Assembly: GCF_036324505.1 (NCBI RefSeq)
Contig: NC_086360.1
Coordinates: forward strand, 10,150,293 to 10,214,292
DNA from: Eleginops maclovinus
Taxonomy: Eukaryota > Chordata > Actinopteri > Perciformes > Eleginopidae
DNA length: 64,000 nt
Reading direction: 5' to 3'
The position numbers were made by a program, and so were the translations under genes. Position 1 is the first letter of the stretch; each line of letters begins with the position of its first letter. This document shows, in pieces, positions 22,701-60,954 of the stretch. The notes under the pieces are model-generated. The model was not told the DNA's origin and ran no database searches. It was given only the letters and a program-made list of their open reading frames with translations.

Positions 22701-25267
22701 ATAACTCTAGATGAGGTTAACTGTGTTGAGTCTAATGACAAAAACTAAGAAAGTACAAGGAAGACAAAACAAACAGCATCTCATTTCTCAATTCGTAAGA
22801 GCAATAAAATAAAATACACTCAGTTCAATTGAGAGAAGTGGCTCAGAGGTTTGCATTACTGCTGAACAGGCACCAGCTGAGGCCTCTATGTGGAGTTATC
22901 CCCAACTCTGTGTTAGTTAACTCCAGGTGCTCACATTTCACACGTCAACTGGAAACCCTGTACTGCCCTTAGATGTAAATGTGTATGTGTGTATGTGTTG
23001 CAACACACTGCCTGCCTGTCCTTGCCGTAACCTGCCTCTTGCGCAATGGCTACAGCTTTCCACAATCAACCATAACATGGAAGGTGTAGAGAGCATTAAT
23101 GGAGGGATGTTTTTTTAATGTTTGCCCTATCTAAAAACAATCTAAAATAATACATTCTCATGACCATAACTCAGTTGTAAACATATATTTTGTGTTTCTA
23201 AACAAATTTAATTACTTTAAATGTTTGAGCCCCCGTCCCGGAAAAAACTGTTCTGCTCTGATTGGCTTGCAAGAAAAAAGATGGCCGTAGTTCTTAAGCC
23301 GATGGTGGAGAAAATCAGGGGTGGGGCTGTATATTCTAAAGAAACTGAATGTGGCATAGGAAGGGGAGCAAAATGTGATGGGTTTGATGAATCCTGACTG
23401 ACTGTGTTGTCTTATATAACTATTTGTAGGTTAGTAGGGACATCAGATACCCAGATATATTTACACAAGCAGAGAAAAGGCAAGTTGTTGATGTCTCCTT
23501 TGACTAATAGTAAGCTTTACCATTGGCCTTTTTGAAGAGTTCAACAGCGTCAGGGTTCAAGGCAAGAAGTTTTTGGGCAACTTCGATGAGAGAAACCAGG
23601 ATTTTTCTTAGCTCTGTCTGAAACTGGAACAACAAAAACACAAGGAAAATACTTAACATATTTGATGCAATGGCACACTTTGCACAGTCCACATTGGTAG
23701 AATCATTCTTATTCATACAACACATTTTAGATTTAAATGTATAATTTTGTAATTAGTTTTATATATAAAGTCTGTAATATAAATTTTCCACCGCCCAGAA
23801 CCTTACATCTCTGATGTTATGCTGGGTAACAGTGCGGTCAGTGTGGCGCGTGGACAGATTGCCGGTGGCTTTCAGAATTGCATCTTTATCTGGAGCCTTG
23901 TTATCTTGTTTCTTCTGTGATGACCACGATAGAAAACAAAGAGAAATAATTAAAATTCAGGAAAAATAAGGTCACTATATTTCTGGTGCAGAATTTTAAA
24001 TAATGATAAAAGCGTACCTTTTCTTCTGAACTAACTTCTGCCGTTTTTGGAGGGGTTGGAGGCGGTCTTTTCTTTATGAGCAGCAAAACATCTACAACAT
24101 TTAGGAAACATGGTCAGTTCAGGGAAACAGTGTGGGATTGTGATGATTCAGAAACGTGTTAAATAGGTAATTACAAACCTTTATCTTTTAGATTTTCATC
24201 CGCAACAGTTTTAGTGTCTGTGAGGACTCTCTCTGTAGCAGCATGTATGAGTTTATGGTGGGTAAGTGTTTTGGGGTCTTCTAGACTTCCGTGCACATAC
24301 TGTAAAAACAAAACACAATGTGAAAAACCTTAGAAAACAGCCAACAGAAGAGATAACCCTTTTGCCTCCTTTCATTATTGCGTAACTGACCGATTATTGT
24401 TTCAATTAATCATAAAGTCATAAAGTAAGAAAAAGGGGCATCCATAAACTGTGTTTTCTGTTTGACGAAAAGAGCAAAGCTGTAAATATTTTATTTACAA
24501 TTTCAAAAAACCAGAAAATAGGATATTTTCACATCAGCGAAAGCTAGAATACATTTGGCATTTGCACTTAATAAATTGTTAAAACGATTTGTTAATATTG
24601 AAAATTGTTGTTAATATATTTTCTATCTGTAATTTAAACCTAAAACAAAAATAAGTGCACATTATACCAGCAGCAAATGTAATTAATGATTAATTGCTTT
24701 AGCCAAATATCAGACTAACACATATTCTCCAATGTGAGTATTTAATGCGTATTTTCTGTACACTTCTCACGTTGTCATGAGAAACAAACATTAGTCTACC
24801 ACCTGAGGTTATGCTATGGGCCATAGAAGGAGAAGAGAAATTTGATGTATAATAATAGACAGCCAGTAAAGCAGCATGCCTCTCAGTCTAGCCACCATTG
24901 GTAACAGAAAAGGGGCAGAGTCGGACTGTTAGCTAGCTAGCATGAGAGGGGCAGCCAAGGTGCTAAATTATAAATAGCAAGGTCTACCCAGTTACTATAA
25001 ATACAAAGCCTGTGACACTGACACTGACAGTTTACACAGAGGGGAGGGTAAAATGCAAACACCCCAGGCAGAGGAGTGACAGGACAAAAAAAAAGCAACA
25101 AGGGAATACACAAACAACCCAAAACCTACATGTTTCAAGCACTTCTCCTTCAGTTTCTCAACAGTGGTGTCTTCTGTGACCTCTTCCAACCATTCCGTGC
25201 CGTCCATGGTGCATATATGTATTTTCAACACTTTCCCAGCGAATATCTTCTCCTCCTGGACGAACAT
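19753..25267 (-). CDS. ubac1: UBAC1 (KPC2), ubiquitin-associated protein of the KPC E3 complex
   Basis: Ten coding exons with consensus splice sites: 25267-25130, 24299-24179, 24091-24018, 23914-23807, 23623-23521, 22571-22463, 22361-22061, 21389-21303, 20983-20845, 19868-19753. They sum to 1,296 bp, 431 residues plus TAG. The start [14 protein letters not shown] matches vertebrate UBAC1 and opens a ubiquitin-like domain. A first UBA domain ([18 protein letters not shown]) spans exons 6-7 and a second ([20 protein letters not shown]) exons 8-9. The tail [20 protein letters not shown] is STI1-like. In mammals UBAC1 is the non-catalytic partner of RNF123 in the KPC ligase that degrades p27Kip1 in the cytoplasm and carries substrates to the proteasome. 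It is longer than the human protein (about 405 residues), mostly through a Ser/Ala linker in exon 7. The gene reads toward 1 and starts about 1.9 kb beyond the 3' end of notch1. Confidence 0.95.
22190..22235 (-). repeat. ubac1: Hexamer repeat coding an Ala-Ser linker in ubac1 exon 7
   Basis: Imperfect copies of a GCCTCT-type hexamer on the minus strand encode [14 protein letters not shown] between the two UBA domains. Being a multiple of six, length changes stay in frame. Confidence 0.85.
23225..23300 (-). promoter_or_regulatory. Promoter-like motif cluster in ubac1 intron 5 (tentative)
   Basis: On the plus strand TCTGATTGGCTT (inverted CCAAT, NF-Y-like) is followed about 15 bp later by AAGATGGCCG (YY1-like). 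Both lie between ubac1 exons 6 and 5. This spacing resembles housekeeping core promoters, but similar sequence also occurs in dispersed fish repeats, so it may simply be carried by a repeat. Confidence 0.2.
24370..24640 (+). mobile_element. Decayed miniature element, 'CGATTATTG...AATTGTT' family, in ubac1 intron 1
   Basis: The order 'gaccgattattgtttcaatt', 'tattttcacatcagcgaaag', 'ggcatttgcacttaataaat' and 'aaaacgatttgttaatattg' matches the recurrent fish hAT-like miniature repeat that begins AGGGCTGCAACTAACGATTA. A second copy of the family is in notch1 (30708-30990). Both are strongly diverged. The assignment is from memory of the family consensus. Confidence 0.5.
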
Positions 25268-25597
25268 AGCTGCAGTCTAAGAGGGAAGAGTACCAGTCCA
25301 GTGACGTTAGCTAGCAGCAGTTGCTATGTGCTCCTGGCAAGCTAGCGTGCTAATATTAGCATCCAGCTAGCCGTCTCTCCTTAAATCCTCCAACAGCTGA
25401 GCAACACAAGGCGCTGATTAGCTGAGGGCCATCTCTGCTTTCCTCTGCCGGGTTTCGCTGCTGTGCCAAGCGGCTATAGTTCCCCGTGACCACCGAGTTG
25501 TTTATTATTCCCAGCAAACACACAAGCTGCCAGACAGCGAGTACCCTATTTTTACTGTAATATTCGAACTTTGAACTTCAATGACGCTACCGCGCGG

Positions 25598-25617
25598 TGC
25601 ATCATGGGGGCCGTAGT
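25598..25617 (-). promoter_or_regulatory. ubac1: ZNF143/THAP11-type promoter motif upstream of ubac1
   Basis: The minus strand reads ACTACGGCCCCCATGATGCA, close to the SBS2 element (ACTACAAYTCCCAGMATGC) bound by ZNF143 near vertebrate housekeeping start sites. It lies 331 bp upstream of the ubac1 ATG in a CpG-containing stretch, and its orientation agrees with a ubac1 promoter. Confidence 0.5.
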
Positions 25618-25689
25618 TCTTATGAGGCACAGGCCATCCAGTGGATACAAAATCATCCTGGTTCATAAACATAGGTGTAGTGTTGCCTG

Positions 25690-26080
25690 TGTACGCTTGT
25701 ATCTTATTTTTGTTTTTATACTGGTTGTTATTTACCCATGTAATGACATCCTACACCAAAGATTTAATTTAGATTTGAATATATGTACGTTTTGTAAATC
25801 AGATATTGAAACATTAGAACATCTCTTCTTTTGTAGTATACTGTAACTTATTGGGATACTTTCCAGTATTGGATGATTTATTACCAAAATATTCCTATGT
25901 TAACATATAAAAATATGAAAGTTGGCCTTGAATAAGAGAACAAAGAAACTGAATTTGGAAATATTAATGTGATTATATTTAATTCACAAATGTAGTGTTT
26001 TAAAATCTCTCCTATATATATTTAATATTGCAGAATAGAGAAACTTTAAGACTCACACACTTTCATGTTGTACCCATGAG
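25690..26080 (+). mobile_element. L1-type LINE ORF2 C-terminal fragment
   Basis: PCNDILHQRFNLDLNICTFC followed by KSDIETLEHLFF is the cysteine-rich C-terminal pattern of L1-group ORF2 proteins. After a stop, later frames still resemble the final residues (PVLDDLLPKYSYVNI, NREHLRL-type). No 5' part is present. It lies just upstream of the ubac1 promoter. Confidence 0.7.
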
Positions 26081-27129
26081 GCCATCATATATGAGGTACT
26101 TTTACCAGCACTATACCCTTGTTTATAAAACTCACCCCTGTTTTAAAAATACACCAGTAGTTAGGACTGTGTGAAAACCAAAAAGTGCAATGCAGTAATT
26201 TTAAATATTCCCTAAATGTATAAGGAATGATACTATCCGGGCAAAGCCTGCATCTTCCCAAGACTCACAGGAACCCCACTACTTAAGGTTAACTGTGTTT
26301 CAAATGGTGTGTGCTAGTAGTGAATAGTTGTTTGGGAATATATAAACACTAAGCCTAATATAAACTGACAAATAAGGACCATAATTGGTTGAAAAATATA
26401 AAAATGTTTGGCATGACATGTTTTCCAATGTCTTGTTTGATCTGAGTAAGAGTAATCACAAACAGGTAGCTTACAATGGTATAAAAAAAATCGACACTGG
26501 AAATCCATATACCATAGCCTTGGAGAATGTACTTTGTCAGAAAATATTAAGACAAAAAACAAATATGTTATTTTTGTTTTAAGTTGAACGTGTGTGTGGT
26601 TTTCTTTCGCCACACAGCAAAATGGGTGCAGTTGTACTAAAATCCCAGAGGCAGTCAGGAACTTAAGATTACTTTGGACCCAGTAAATCATTGTTTTCCT
26701 AATAGTTAAATAAGCCAATGGCAATACATATTTCATGCAAAGATTGCTTGACTTAGTTTTAACCTTACATGTTTCCACAACATACACACTCTGCAGTAAC
26801 TCTACAGCTGAACCTTTCATTTGGGTCACTCAATTGTAAAATATAAAGCTCACAATTACCGCCACTAGAGGGAGACACACAAAGTAAAATAGTAGTACTT
26901 GGCCCTTTCAAAATGTAAATGTATGTATGCAATGCTTTATTTTATGAATAAAAGTCCCTTTTAATAACTATTGATCTCAGGTTGGAACTATCAGAACTGT
27001 TTTTACTGTAGTTATAGTACCAAATCTATAATTAATTACTAGCTAGTTTCTTGTTTGACAGTGTATATTCAACATGGATCTTTAGTGATTGTGTACAGTA
27101 AAAAATAAATGAAGACAGTTACCATAAGT
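26081..27129. other. Intergenic sequence between ubac1 and notch1
   Basis: AT-rich DNA without recognised exons or RNA genes. A minus-strand AATAAA at 26937-26942 could be a distal notch1 poly(A) signal. Otherwise nothing is seen. Confidence 0.4.
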
Positions 27130-28580
27130 TCAAGACACATAAGTGCCTTTTTATTACGACGAGAAATATTTTTTTACAGATTGAAAATGAAAAGGGAAAA
27201 ATACATTTCTTGGAAAGTATACATTTATACGGGGAAGGAAACATATTGCAGATATCATTACTACAACCTAATGTTTAGAAAAACAGAAACACATTTTTCG
27301 CAAACTATAACAGGGAGTGTCTCACAAAGGACTGAAGCAAAAGAGAACTTAGCCAACACTTTTTTTTATCACGAACCAAAGTGTAACAAAAACATTTAAT
27401 GATATGCACAAATGGTTGCCTCAGTGGATTTGATGTGTGACAGAACAGTAAATAAATATGAATTTATTATACCTAAATATTTATGTGTTTTTCCTTTTTA
27501 TGAGAAAAATGTCTCCTAACAATATATCTATTTGTAAATAGTTCAAATTTATTTATGCATCAGGAACATTAAAATACAAAATATATATTCTGTTCTGTTT
27601 GACATTTTAGAGGCTGTTGACTGGTGCGAGAACTATCAAAATAGCATGCTTAAGACATCAGATTTCTTAAACAAAATCTTGCTTACAAGGGAATTGTATA
27701 ACATATGTACAAAAAGGAAGAACACAGCCATAGGCTCAAACTAATAGGAGGGAGAGGGGAAATACATTTTCCTTTTCCCTCCGGACAACATCACACACTG
27801 TGGCCAACGGGCCAGTTCTGAGACACCTTAGGCCTGTCTTAACTGCCAATCTCCAAGATGGCTGTATACTGTACAACATATCACATCTCCAACACACCTC
27901 TACATATGAACACAATCAAATCTACAGGCACAACGAAATATTGTTCCATTGATTCAAGAAATGTACACAATTGTAGAGAGTGTAACTAAGAATCACATGA
28001 TATTTTAAAAGGGGGGGAATTGTGAAATCATACAGGACATGTGTTCTGTTAACAGTCACAACTTGTTTATCAATGATTGACTAAAATATTTGCTTCCCTA
28101 AGAACAAATTGAAATAACACTGAAACTTAAAATGTGCTATATAAAATGCCCAATAATCACAAGCTTATTTATAAACAAGATTATACAAAAAAAATATAAA
28201 CAAAAGATTGGGAAATCATATGAAAAAGGCAAAGACTAAAATTCCTTAAGGAAATAAATACCCAGTGTGTATGCTGCGGCTTCACTGCAGAAAATAAATG
28301 CTAAAAGAAAAGAGACTAAAGGACTCTGTCTGTCCTGCGTTTGACCCTGCACCATGGCTCACCAAATTTCTGTAAGCAGGCAATGCGTATAAATAAGGCA
28401 TTAATAAATAAAAAGAATGGATGAAATAAAGGTGTTGCTGTTAGTATAAAAGCTTATAAAAATGTCCTATTAAATCGTGTTTTCAGTTTTGCCCTTTTTC
28501 TTTTCTTTTTTCCACAAAGAGTGCCTTTTTATAATAAAAAAATATACAGCAGCTCATCTGGGCGTGAAGCTTGTTTTATT
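27130..28580 (-). other. notch1: Probable notch1 3' UTR
   Basis: AT-rich sequence after the notch1 stop, without transposons or coding similarity. A minus-strand AATAAA at 27150-27155, about 1.43 kb past the stop, is the best proximal end. Runs of ATTTA-type sequence (for example 27475-27560) could act as instability elements, by inference only. Confidence 0.5.
27150..27155 (-). promoter_or_regulatory. notch1: Candidate poly(A) signal of notch1
   Basis: AATAAA on the minus strand in the context CGTAATAAAAAGG, at a distance from the stop typical of vertebrate notch1 3' UTRs. A further AATAAA at 26937-26942 is an alternative. Confidence 0.45.
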
Positions 28581-54045
<25,465 letters not shown>

Positions 54046-54990
54046 CTGAGGAAACCCAGGTAGAGAGGTGAGCAACAGGAAAATTGCGTCTTTGAAGAAG
54101 AAGACAAATAATTTACAAACTCTTTATCAGAGCTTTGACCCTCATTTACAGTGACATTTTGTGCAGCTACAAACATACCTTCAAGCTTTGCGCATAACCA
54201 TTGGGAAAAGCATTTTTATATGGCATTCAGGTATTTTGGCCACTTTTAAGTAATAATCAGACAAAACATTATGAACAGCTTTATATCATGAATATATCAG
54301 TTAACTAAACATCATCTAAAAACACCTTCTTTCTGTCTTCTCATGAATTTCAATTATTTTATTAATTTTCCTCATTTAAAAATAGCATCACAAATAGTGG
54401 AATCGAAGAAATGGAATTCTCAAAAACTATTTTCATCATTCCAATTTTTAATTTCAGCTAATGCCGTACGGATTGCGGAGTTCACAGGGGTGAGACAACA
54501 CTTCAGAATAGCGAGGGTCATCTCTCTGTGTGCTTATAAATCAGTTGCAATCCAATAATAATTCTCTTAAAGACATTCCTGTCCCTGCTGTTTTTTACGA
54601 CACAGCAAGACGACCATGAGAAACTATGCTTTAGACTGGACAATCAACTTCCTACCCCCCCCCCAACAATGTGTTTCAGGCTGTAAAACAGAGTGATCTG
54701 AACAGAGGGAGGGGGGGGGGGACAAACTCCTGTGATGTTTCTCACAGGTCGAGTCTGAATCATAAATGGCGCTCGGACCCCAGCTAACAAGTTCCCAGAG
54801 AGAGAGGAAGGGGGAGCGAGAGAGAGGTGGGTGGGGGGGGCTGCTGGGACACATTCACACATTTACAATTACAATGCGAGGAGTTGAAGGGTGTCCCCTG
54901 AGGATACGCACGGCTCAACAAAGGGGCCACACACACAGAGCTCATACCTACACAGTGTGCAGTCTTTTACACACACTCACGTACACGCAT

Positions 54991-55024
<34 letters not shown>
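54991..55024. repeat. (CA)n array
   Basis: About 34 bp of CA in the probable 5' intron of notch1. Confidence 0.93.
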
Positions 55025-55026
<2 letters not shown>

Positions 55027-55084
55027 TAATAAATAAAATCAGCTAAATCAATCAGTGTACTATAGGAGTTTTATCTGTAAACAT

Positions 55085-55250
55085 CTTATTAAAAGAATAG
55101 GTTACATATTTGGAGAAATAAGCTTTTTTCCCCTTTATTGACTAGAGTTATAAGATTGAATCCATCGTAATATCCGTACATTAAATACAAAACCAGAGGC
55201 TGAAGCTGGTTAGCCAAACTTAAAATAAAAACTGTAAAAGACAGTAAACA
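55085..55250 (+). mobile_element. Decayed fish miniature element, complementary part of the 44640 family
   Basis: 'catatttggagaaataagct', 'gagttataagattgaatcc', 'atccgtacattaaatacaaa' and 'gaggctgaagctggttagcc' match, in order, the segment that precedes the GCTTAGCACAAAGAC part of the same common fish repeat. It is strongly diverged and non-coding. Confidence 0.55.
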
Positions 55251-56224
55251 GCTAGAATTGCTTTGTTAAAATTAAGATATGATTTAAATCAGCTAAGATC
55301 TTTAAATAAATTAATAAATTAAATAAACAACTAAGAGTTTGACTGGGTATTCACTGCCAACTGTCAGCACTTTCAATACAGAGTATGTGTCAGTGTATGG
55401 AGCAAAGAATACCCATCTCTATTTGCGGCTCCATTTGACATCAATAACAATCACCTCCGACCTGTCACATTGGACCCTCCCCACTTCAACATTCCCATAT
55501 TCATCAACTTCAGGGATTCAATACTGTTGTCAACAATGCTGGGTGGTCATGGATGCTTGGTCATTACAAAAACAAAGCATCAACTCAACAGCACAGGAGA
55601 CAAGAACAAAAAAAGAAATCAGCAGGATTTTGAATCCTTGTTCCTAATCTGTCCTACCCAGAAGTGGAGACACAAGAAAAGCATCCATCATGGCACCTTC
55701 AGCAGCTCTTAGGGCTGAAATGTGCTCGCTTTGACCTTTTTGTCAGCACTGATTCATCCTGAGGACAAGGCTGCATCTATGCCACAGTGTTTGAGCTGCA
55801 AGTCAACATTAGGGAAACTTCAAAGCGTCTTGCCCCCACCTCAACGCTCGTTATTCCTCCCTCCCCAGAGAGGATTTGCTCCTGCATCAGACAAGGGATG
55901 GGGAGAGGATGAGACGGAGGAGACTGGCACTACCTGAGAGATTTCTGGAAAGTCAATTCCTTCCTCAAAGGGGAACATCTAGAAATCAAAATTCCTTAAG
56001 ACTTTATTCTTGAAAAACAGTTCTCTTCGTAAACTGGTTTATTTTACTCTCAAACGGAAATAACAATGTGAATAAAACATCCTGTCGACTTCAAAGCGGC
56101 TTTCCTAACGACATTAAAAACCGGAATTACTCTCAAATACCTGAACAGAGCCAGAGAGTCTGTTAGCCCCGAGGGGCTCACAGGGCCATGTCCCCAAACA
56201 TTCCCAGGGGGTCTAGTATGTGTT

Positions 56225-56302
56225 GGTGTGTGTGTGTTTGTGTGCAGAGCCATTGGTTGTATGGTGGTGTGTGTGTGTTTGTGTGCAGAGCCATGGGTTG
56301 TA
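56225..56302. repeat. 41-bp tandem duplication
   Basis: GTGTGCAGAGCCAT(T/G)GGTTGTA with its GT-rich leader occurs twice (56225-56261 and 56266-56302). A shorter 'gttgtagggacagg' duplication follows to about 56325. Confidence 0.85.
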
Positions 56303-57489
56303 GGGACAGGGTTGTAGGGACAGGCATGTGTTTAGACAGGGTCTCCCTCTCAGGGGATTATGCAGCCTAAGGACTGTGGTAAGGAAAAGAAAACATCACA
56401 TGCTACGCTGCCTGCTGCACAAACAGTAGTAGAGAGTGGTGGCATGTCACCACGTAGAGAAAGAGCGAGAGTCATTTAGTCTGGAACCACGGTAGCATCA
56501 AGGTAAAAAAAGAAGTGGCTGAAAGTCAAGTCTGTAAAAAAATATTTACGGTGTTTTCTTTACAAATCACAAGTCAGTTATTAAGAGGAAGGACAAGTAA
56601 TTATATAGTCCAAAATCACATATTTAAGGGTTTTACAATGCGCAACATTTCTCTTATGAAGCCCTGACCTGAAACAGTACAAAACACTCCCAATATCACT
56701 TTAATGTTGGTGAAAAAGGTACAGTGAGTATCTGACAGAAAAACAAAGTAGAAGAAAAACGAACAGCCATTTAATAAGATAAAACATTGTCGATTTATTC
56801 TTTTAATAACTTTTAACACCTTAACTTCCCTTACCTGTTTACTTTGCACTTTTGCTTTTTTGTATTTCTGGTTGTCTCAATACTTGTACTGACAATAACG
56901 TTGAATACAGTCCAATAAAAATGTCAAACATGTCTTTTACATATAATTCTGAATTAGGGACAGACTTATTAGTTGATATGAAACTGAAGTATTTGTGTCA
57001 GTAAGTTGTAGGCTGTTGTTTTATATTTATGTTTCACTTTAACATCGAGAAGCTGTTGCACTTTCCCATTTCTTTTCATTGTAACTTATGGTGTAGGTGT
57101 AATTTCTTCTACATAATATCTGAGCATCTGTACTGTCCCTTAAGAGAACAGTAGGAGTGTGTGTGAGTGTATGTGTTGCATGGTGGGGAGGGGGGTCAGT
57201 GGAGAAAAGCAGCAGATCTGGCTGCTAGAAGGCCAGTCCAGTTAAGTCCCAGTGGTCACGGGTGCTGAGGTCGTGAGGCGCCACACGAGCTCGCTAGAAA
57301 AAGGCTGCAGGGAGCAGGTGCGCATGTTAATGAGGAGACGGCAGCTGCTGGCCCGGCCATTCACCCCCCCCCCCCCCACACACACACACACACACCCCCA
57401 CCTCCCATACCCCACCACTCTGCCTCCTTCCTCTCCATGGCACCCCATCCTACCACTGTCCTCAAGCCTAGAAAGAGACATGGGCCATG

Positions 57490-57688
57490 CACTGCAAAAA
57501 AAATGAGCTTAATAACTTGCAAATGTCTTTTTAAAGTTTATTTTTCCTTAATTCTGATTATTCAAATATTGTGGACAAAAACTTAAAATGGCAAGGACTT
57601 AAATTAATCTAAAAAGTCTTAATATATTTCAAGAATGCAACTATTTAAAGTTGAAAATGGTTTTTCGAGTTAGACATTTTTTACAGTG
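57490..57688. mobile_element. About 200-bp miniature inverted-repeat element
   Basis: It starts CACTGCAAAAAAAA and ends TTTTTTACAGTG, giving imperfect inverted ends around an AT-rich, non-coding core. No clear target-site duplication is visible (GGGCCATG and TTGGTGCC differ), so the assignment is moderate. Confidence 0.5.
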
Positions 57689-60600
57689 TTGGTGCCTGAG
57701 CCCCCCCCCCCACACACCCTTCCCTTCACTTAGAGATATGAGGAGTGAGTGAGGACGAGGATAGAGAGGGAGAGAGAGCGGAGGATGAGTGGGCCCATTG
57801 TTTTTTTCCTCCCCATTCAGAGTTGACCACAGGCCCAGCGTATTCAGCTGTTACACCTCCTCTCTCCTCTCCTTCCCCTCCTCTCTCCAAAAAAAAAAAA
57901 CTTTTCCTAATCGTCTTTCATTACATATGGCTCATCCCTGAATCATTCCCCTTTTTTTTCGTATTATTGGTTTCACTTCCTCTGTTCAAAGTTGTATGGT
58001 AGCTGGCATCCGCTCGCTCCCCTCTGTGGACCTTCTTCCCTCCAAACCCCCCCCCCCCCCCCCATTTCTTTTCATTTGAAAGACACCACATTAGGATTTA
58101 TAAGCCTCAAATGACTACAGCTCACTCCCCCGAAAAAACTTCTTTCCAAGTTACTGCTCTGCAACGTTTTAGTGGTCTGTGATGTTGGAGGCCAAGCATA
58201 GGGCAAAAGAAAAGCTTAAAATCCAAAACACACACACAAGCGGCGGGACAAACAAAGGAGTCTGAAAGAAAGGAAACTGGAACTGGTTTGGTTGGGTTTG
58301 TCGAGGGGGAGAAGGGTTTCCAGTTCAGAAGGAATTTTTGTTGTTTACTCTAAAGAGTCTCCTGTCCTGATTCTTAACCCTGAGGGTAGCTGGCAGCCTT
58401 TATGGATCCTAAAAAAAACCTCGCACCAGCTTTGAAAACCTAGCACCTGCCCACGCGAAACAGCCCAACGTCTCACACCGAGGCTTTAAAGACAAACAGA
58501 TAGCGCCCCCGCACCCTTACCTCTATGCACGTGGACGCACTGTGCAAACACACTCCGGCTGAGGCGCAAGCAGTAAGTCAACTGTAGCACACGCTAGACG
58601 AAGAATGCTAACAGTTTGTTCTTTAACTTGACTAGGTACTGTCAAATACATGCTCAGCACAAAACTGATTTTACAGGCATCGGGCTTAACTGCCTCAATG
58701 AGAGCACTAGCGTATAAAAAAATATGGGGGTGGGGGACAAAAGATATTCAACGACTCTTTTATGGAGTCTTGGCTGTATTCAAAACAAACAGAGAAAAGC
58801 AGCTGCTCCAACAAGAGAAATCTGCCGGCCTGGAGAGTGGGGTAATCTCAACAGCAGCAGGTAAACTGGGCTGCTGGAAAAGTAAATAAAGAAGACATGA
58901 AAAGAGGGGCACAAATCAGAAGCTGAGCAAATATCAGGTGTAGGGAGGTATCGTATAACGGCAGGACAGCAGTGGAATTATCTCTGCGGCGAGGCTGATA
59001 CTGTTATTATCCTCTCTATCATCCCTGCCCAGGAGCACTCATTGTTCTCCTCTGCGCTCACTTCTGGGCTGTCTTTTCTTCAATTGCTGCCGCAGTAGCC
59101 CGTGGCAACAGGTTTGCAACACTGATGGGATGCATAACAGGGCCGGGCGGCGGCTCGAGCCTGTAGCAGATGTTGTGGTGACATCTGACCCTCGGCCAGG
59201 CGTCACTGTGAAGGGGCTTTCCTGCCAATCTGCCATCTGCCGTCTTTCTGAGGTCGCACACAGATGGGGACGGAGGCTTTGAACGTAATGCGCAGACTAC
59301 ACATGTGCACTGTATACAAATAAAAACCTGGAGTGTGCACACAGATTTTGGCATCTGTACAGACCCAAATCTGTATCCATTTTAAGAAGCTTAGAGAATT
59401 AGGTTGTGCATTTATTGAGTTATTGTGCCATGTAAAGCTCTGTGGGAGACACGATCACTGTCTGGTTCCATTTCTGTAAATTACTTAATAAGGTTGTTTT
59501 AGGATTATTCTTTGTTTATCTGTCTTTTATATATTGTAAAAAAATAAATGACACGAGATAACTCATGTTAAGGCTGGTAGTAAAATGAAAACAGGGTTTA
59601 TTGACACATCATTTTTACTCCGTTTTGGAAATAACTCCTATTATTTCTGATAACACCGTACTCGCCAAATTACGGTGTTACGGTGTTAGCCAACAGTTTA
59701 CCAACTTTATTCAGAGATAAAACTGAAAGTCAAATAAATAATAATGGTGAATACAAACGAAATGCCGGCACATCAAGTGAGACAGGTCATACGTAGTTGA
59801 CCTAGGAAATAATCAATTAGCTGATATTCACTAAATGAATGCCATTTCCTACTTAAAATAACACTCATTATTTTTTGTGAGAATACACTGCTATTTTCCT
59901 GTAAAGTATCATTTTAAATCTGATATATTTCCATTTGAAGACTTTATCTGGATCTTTGGCAAGATTAACTAAATACTAGGATTAAAGAGATAAAGAAAAT
60001 AATGAGTGGCTGTAGCCCTACTAAGGCTGCTTTGGTAATATTTTTATGGTATGTTTTTCTTTTTCTCCTCAGATATCACTCTTTTCAGAGAGGATGGCCA
60101 AAAATAAGTAAATAAGTTGAAATAAACCACAGTTTTACTGTGAGACTGTATTATTTAGTGTCTCTCTCTAAGGCGGGTCCTTCAATGACACAGAGCTTCC
60201 AAAGTGTGTTATTGGAGCATGTTTGTACCTCTGTCTCCCCCTCACCTCACCCCCTCCTGTCTCCCCACCCGTTCTCATTTCCTGGCTGTTTGGTCCTGTG
60301 CCTGGCCTAAGTCCCCTTTAGTCTTGTCTGATCTGTTTTAAAAGCATTGCCTAAGGGGGGGGGTCTCTCCACCTCTCCTTTCCTCCACACTTCCCTCTCT
60401 TTTCTGCCCTCTTTAATGCTTTCCCAACAGCAAATAGTGGCAAACCACTGTGACAACTCTGTGGAGAAAAATCAACACTGAAATGAATCCCTAAATTCAG
60501 CCTAAATCCCACAGATCGAGTGTAGTGAAATATAAATAGCTCCTCCACTAAAACCAAAGCTGGCACAAAAAGTCGGCTTGTTGTTTGTTGTGGAACTGAA

Positions 60601-60827
60601 ACCAAAGTTACCACCCAATCCCCACTGGCTAGAGAAATTACAGGGGAAGCGCTGCCCCTCGTTCCCTCTCCTTAGTTACATCCATCCTTCTTTTCCTTCC
60701 TCTCTAATCGTACAGGAGAGCTGACCTGGCCAACCCACATCTGGCAGCCTCCATTAGAGACCCTGTTTATTTGGGAGCGTTATGGACACAGCCCATGGGA
60801 AAGAGCCAGCTCCCCCAGGGACCAACC

Positions 60828-60954
<127 letters not shown>

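Noticed and set aside
25571..25846. Possible small plus-strand gene starting at the ubac1 promoter
   Set aside because: Its C-terminal half is an L1 ORF2 fragment and the first half has no similarity or spliced structure.
58510..58571. Candidate small minus-strand exon with a good acceptor and a GTAAGG donor (donor side at 58520)
   Set aside because: The 38-62 bp between the sites have no EGF-like cysteine pattern and do not fit the phase and sequence expected for notch1 exon 2.
60725..60765. Minus-strand SNGGCQMWVGQ followed by GTCAGC, at first sight like an EGF piece
   Set aside because: There is only one cysteine, no CxNGGxC pattern and no acceptor at the right distance. Probably chance.
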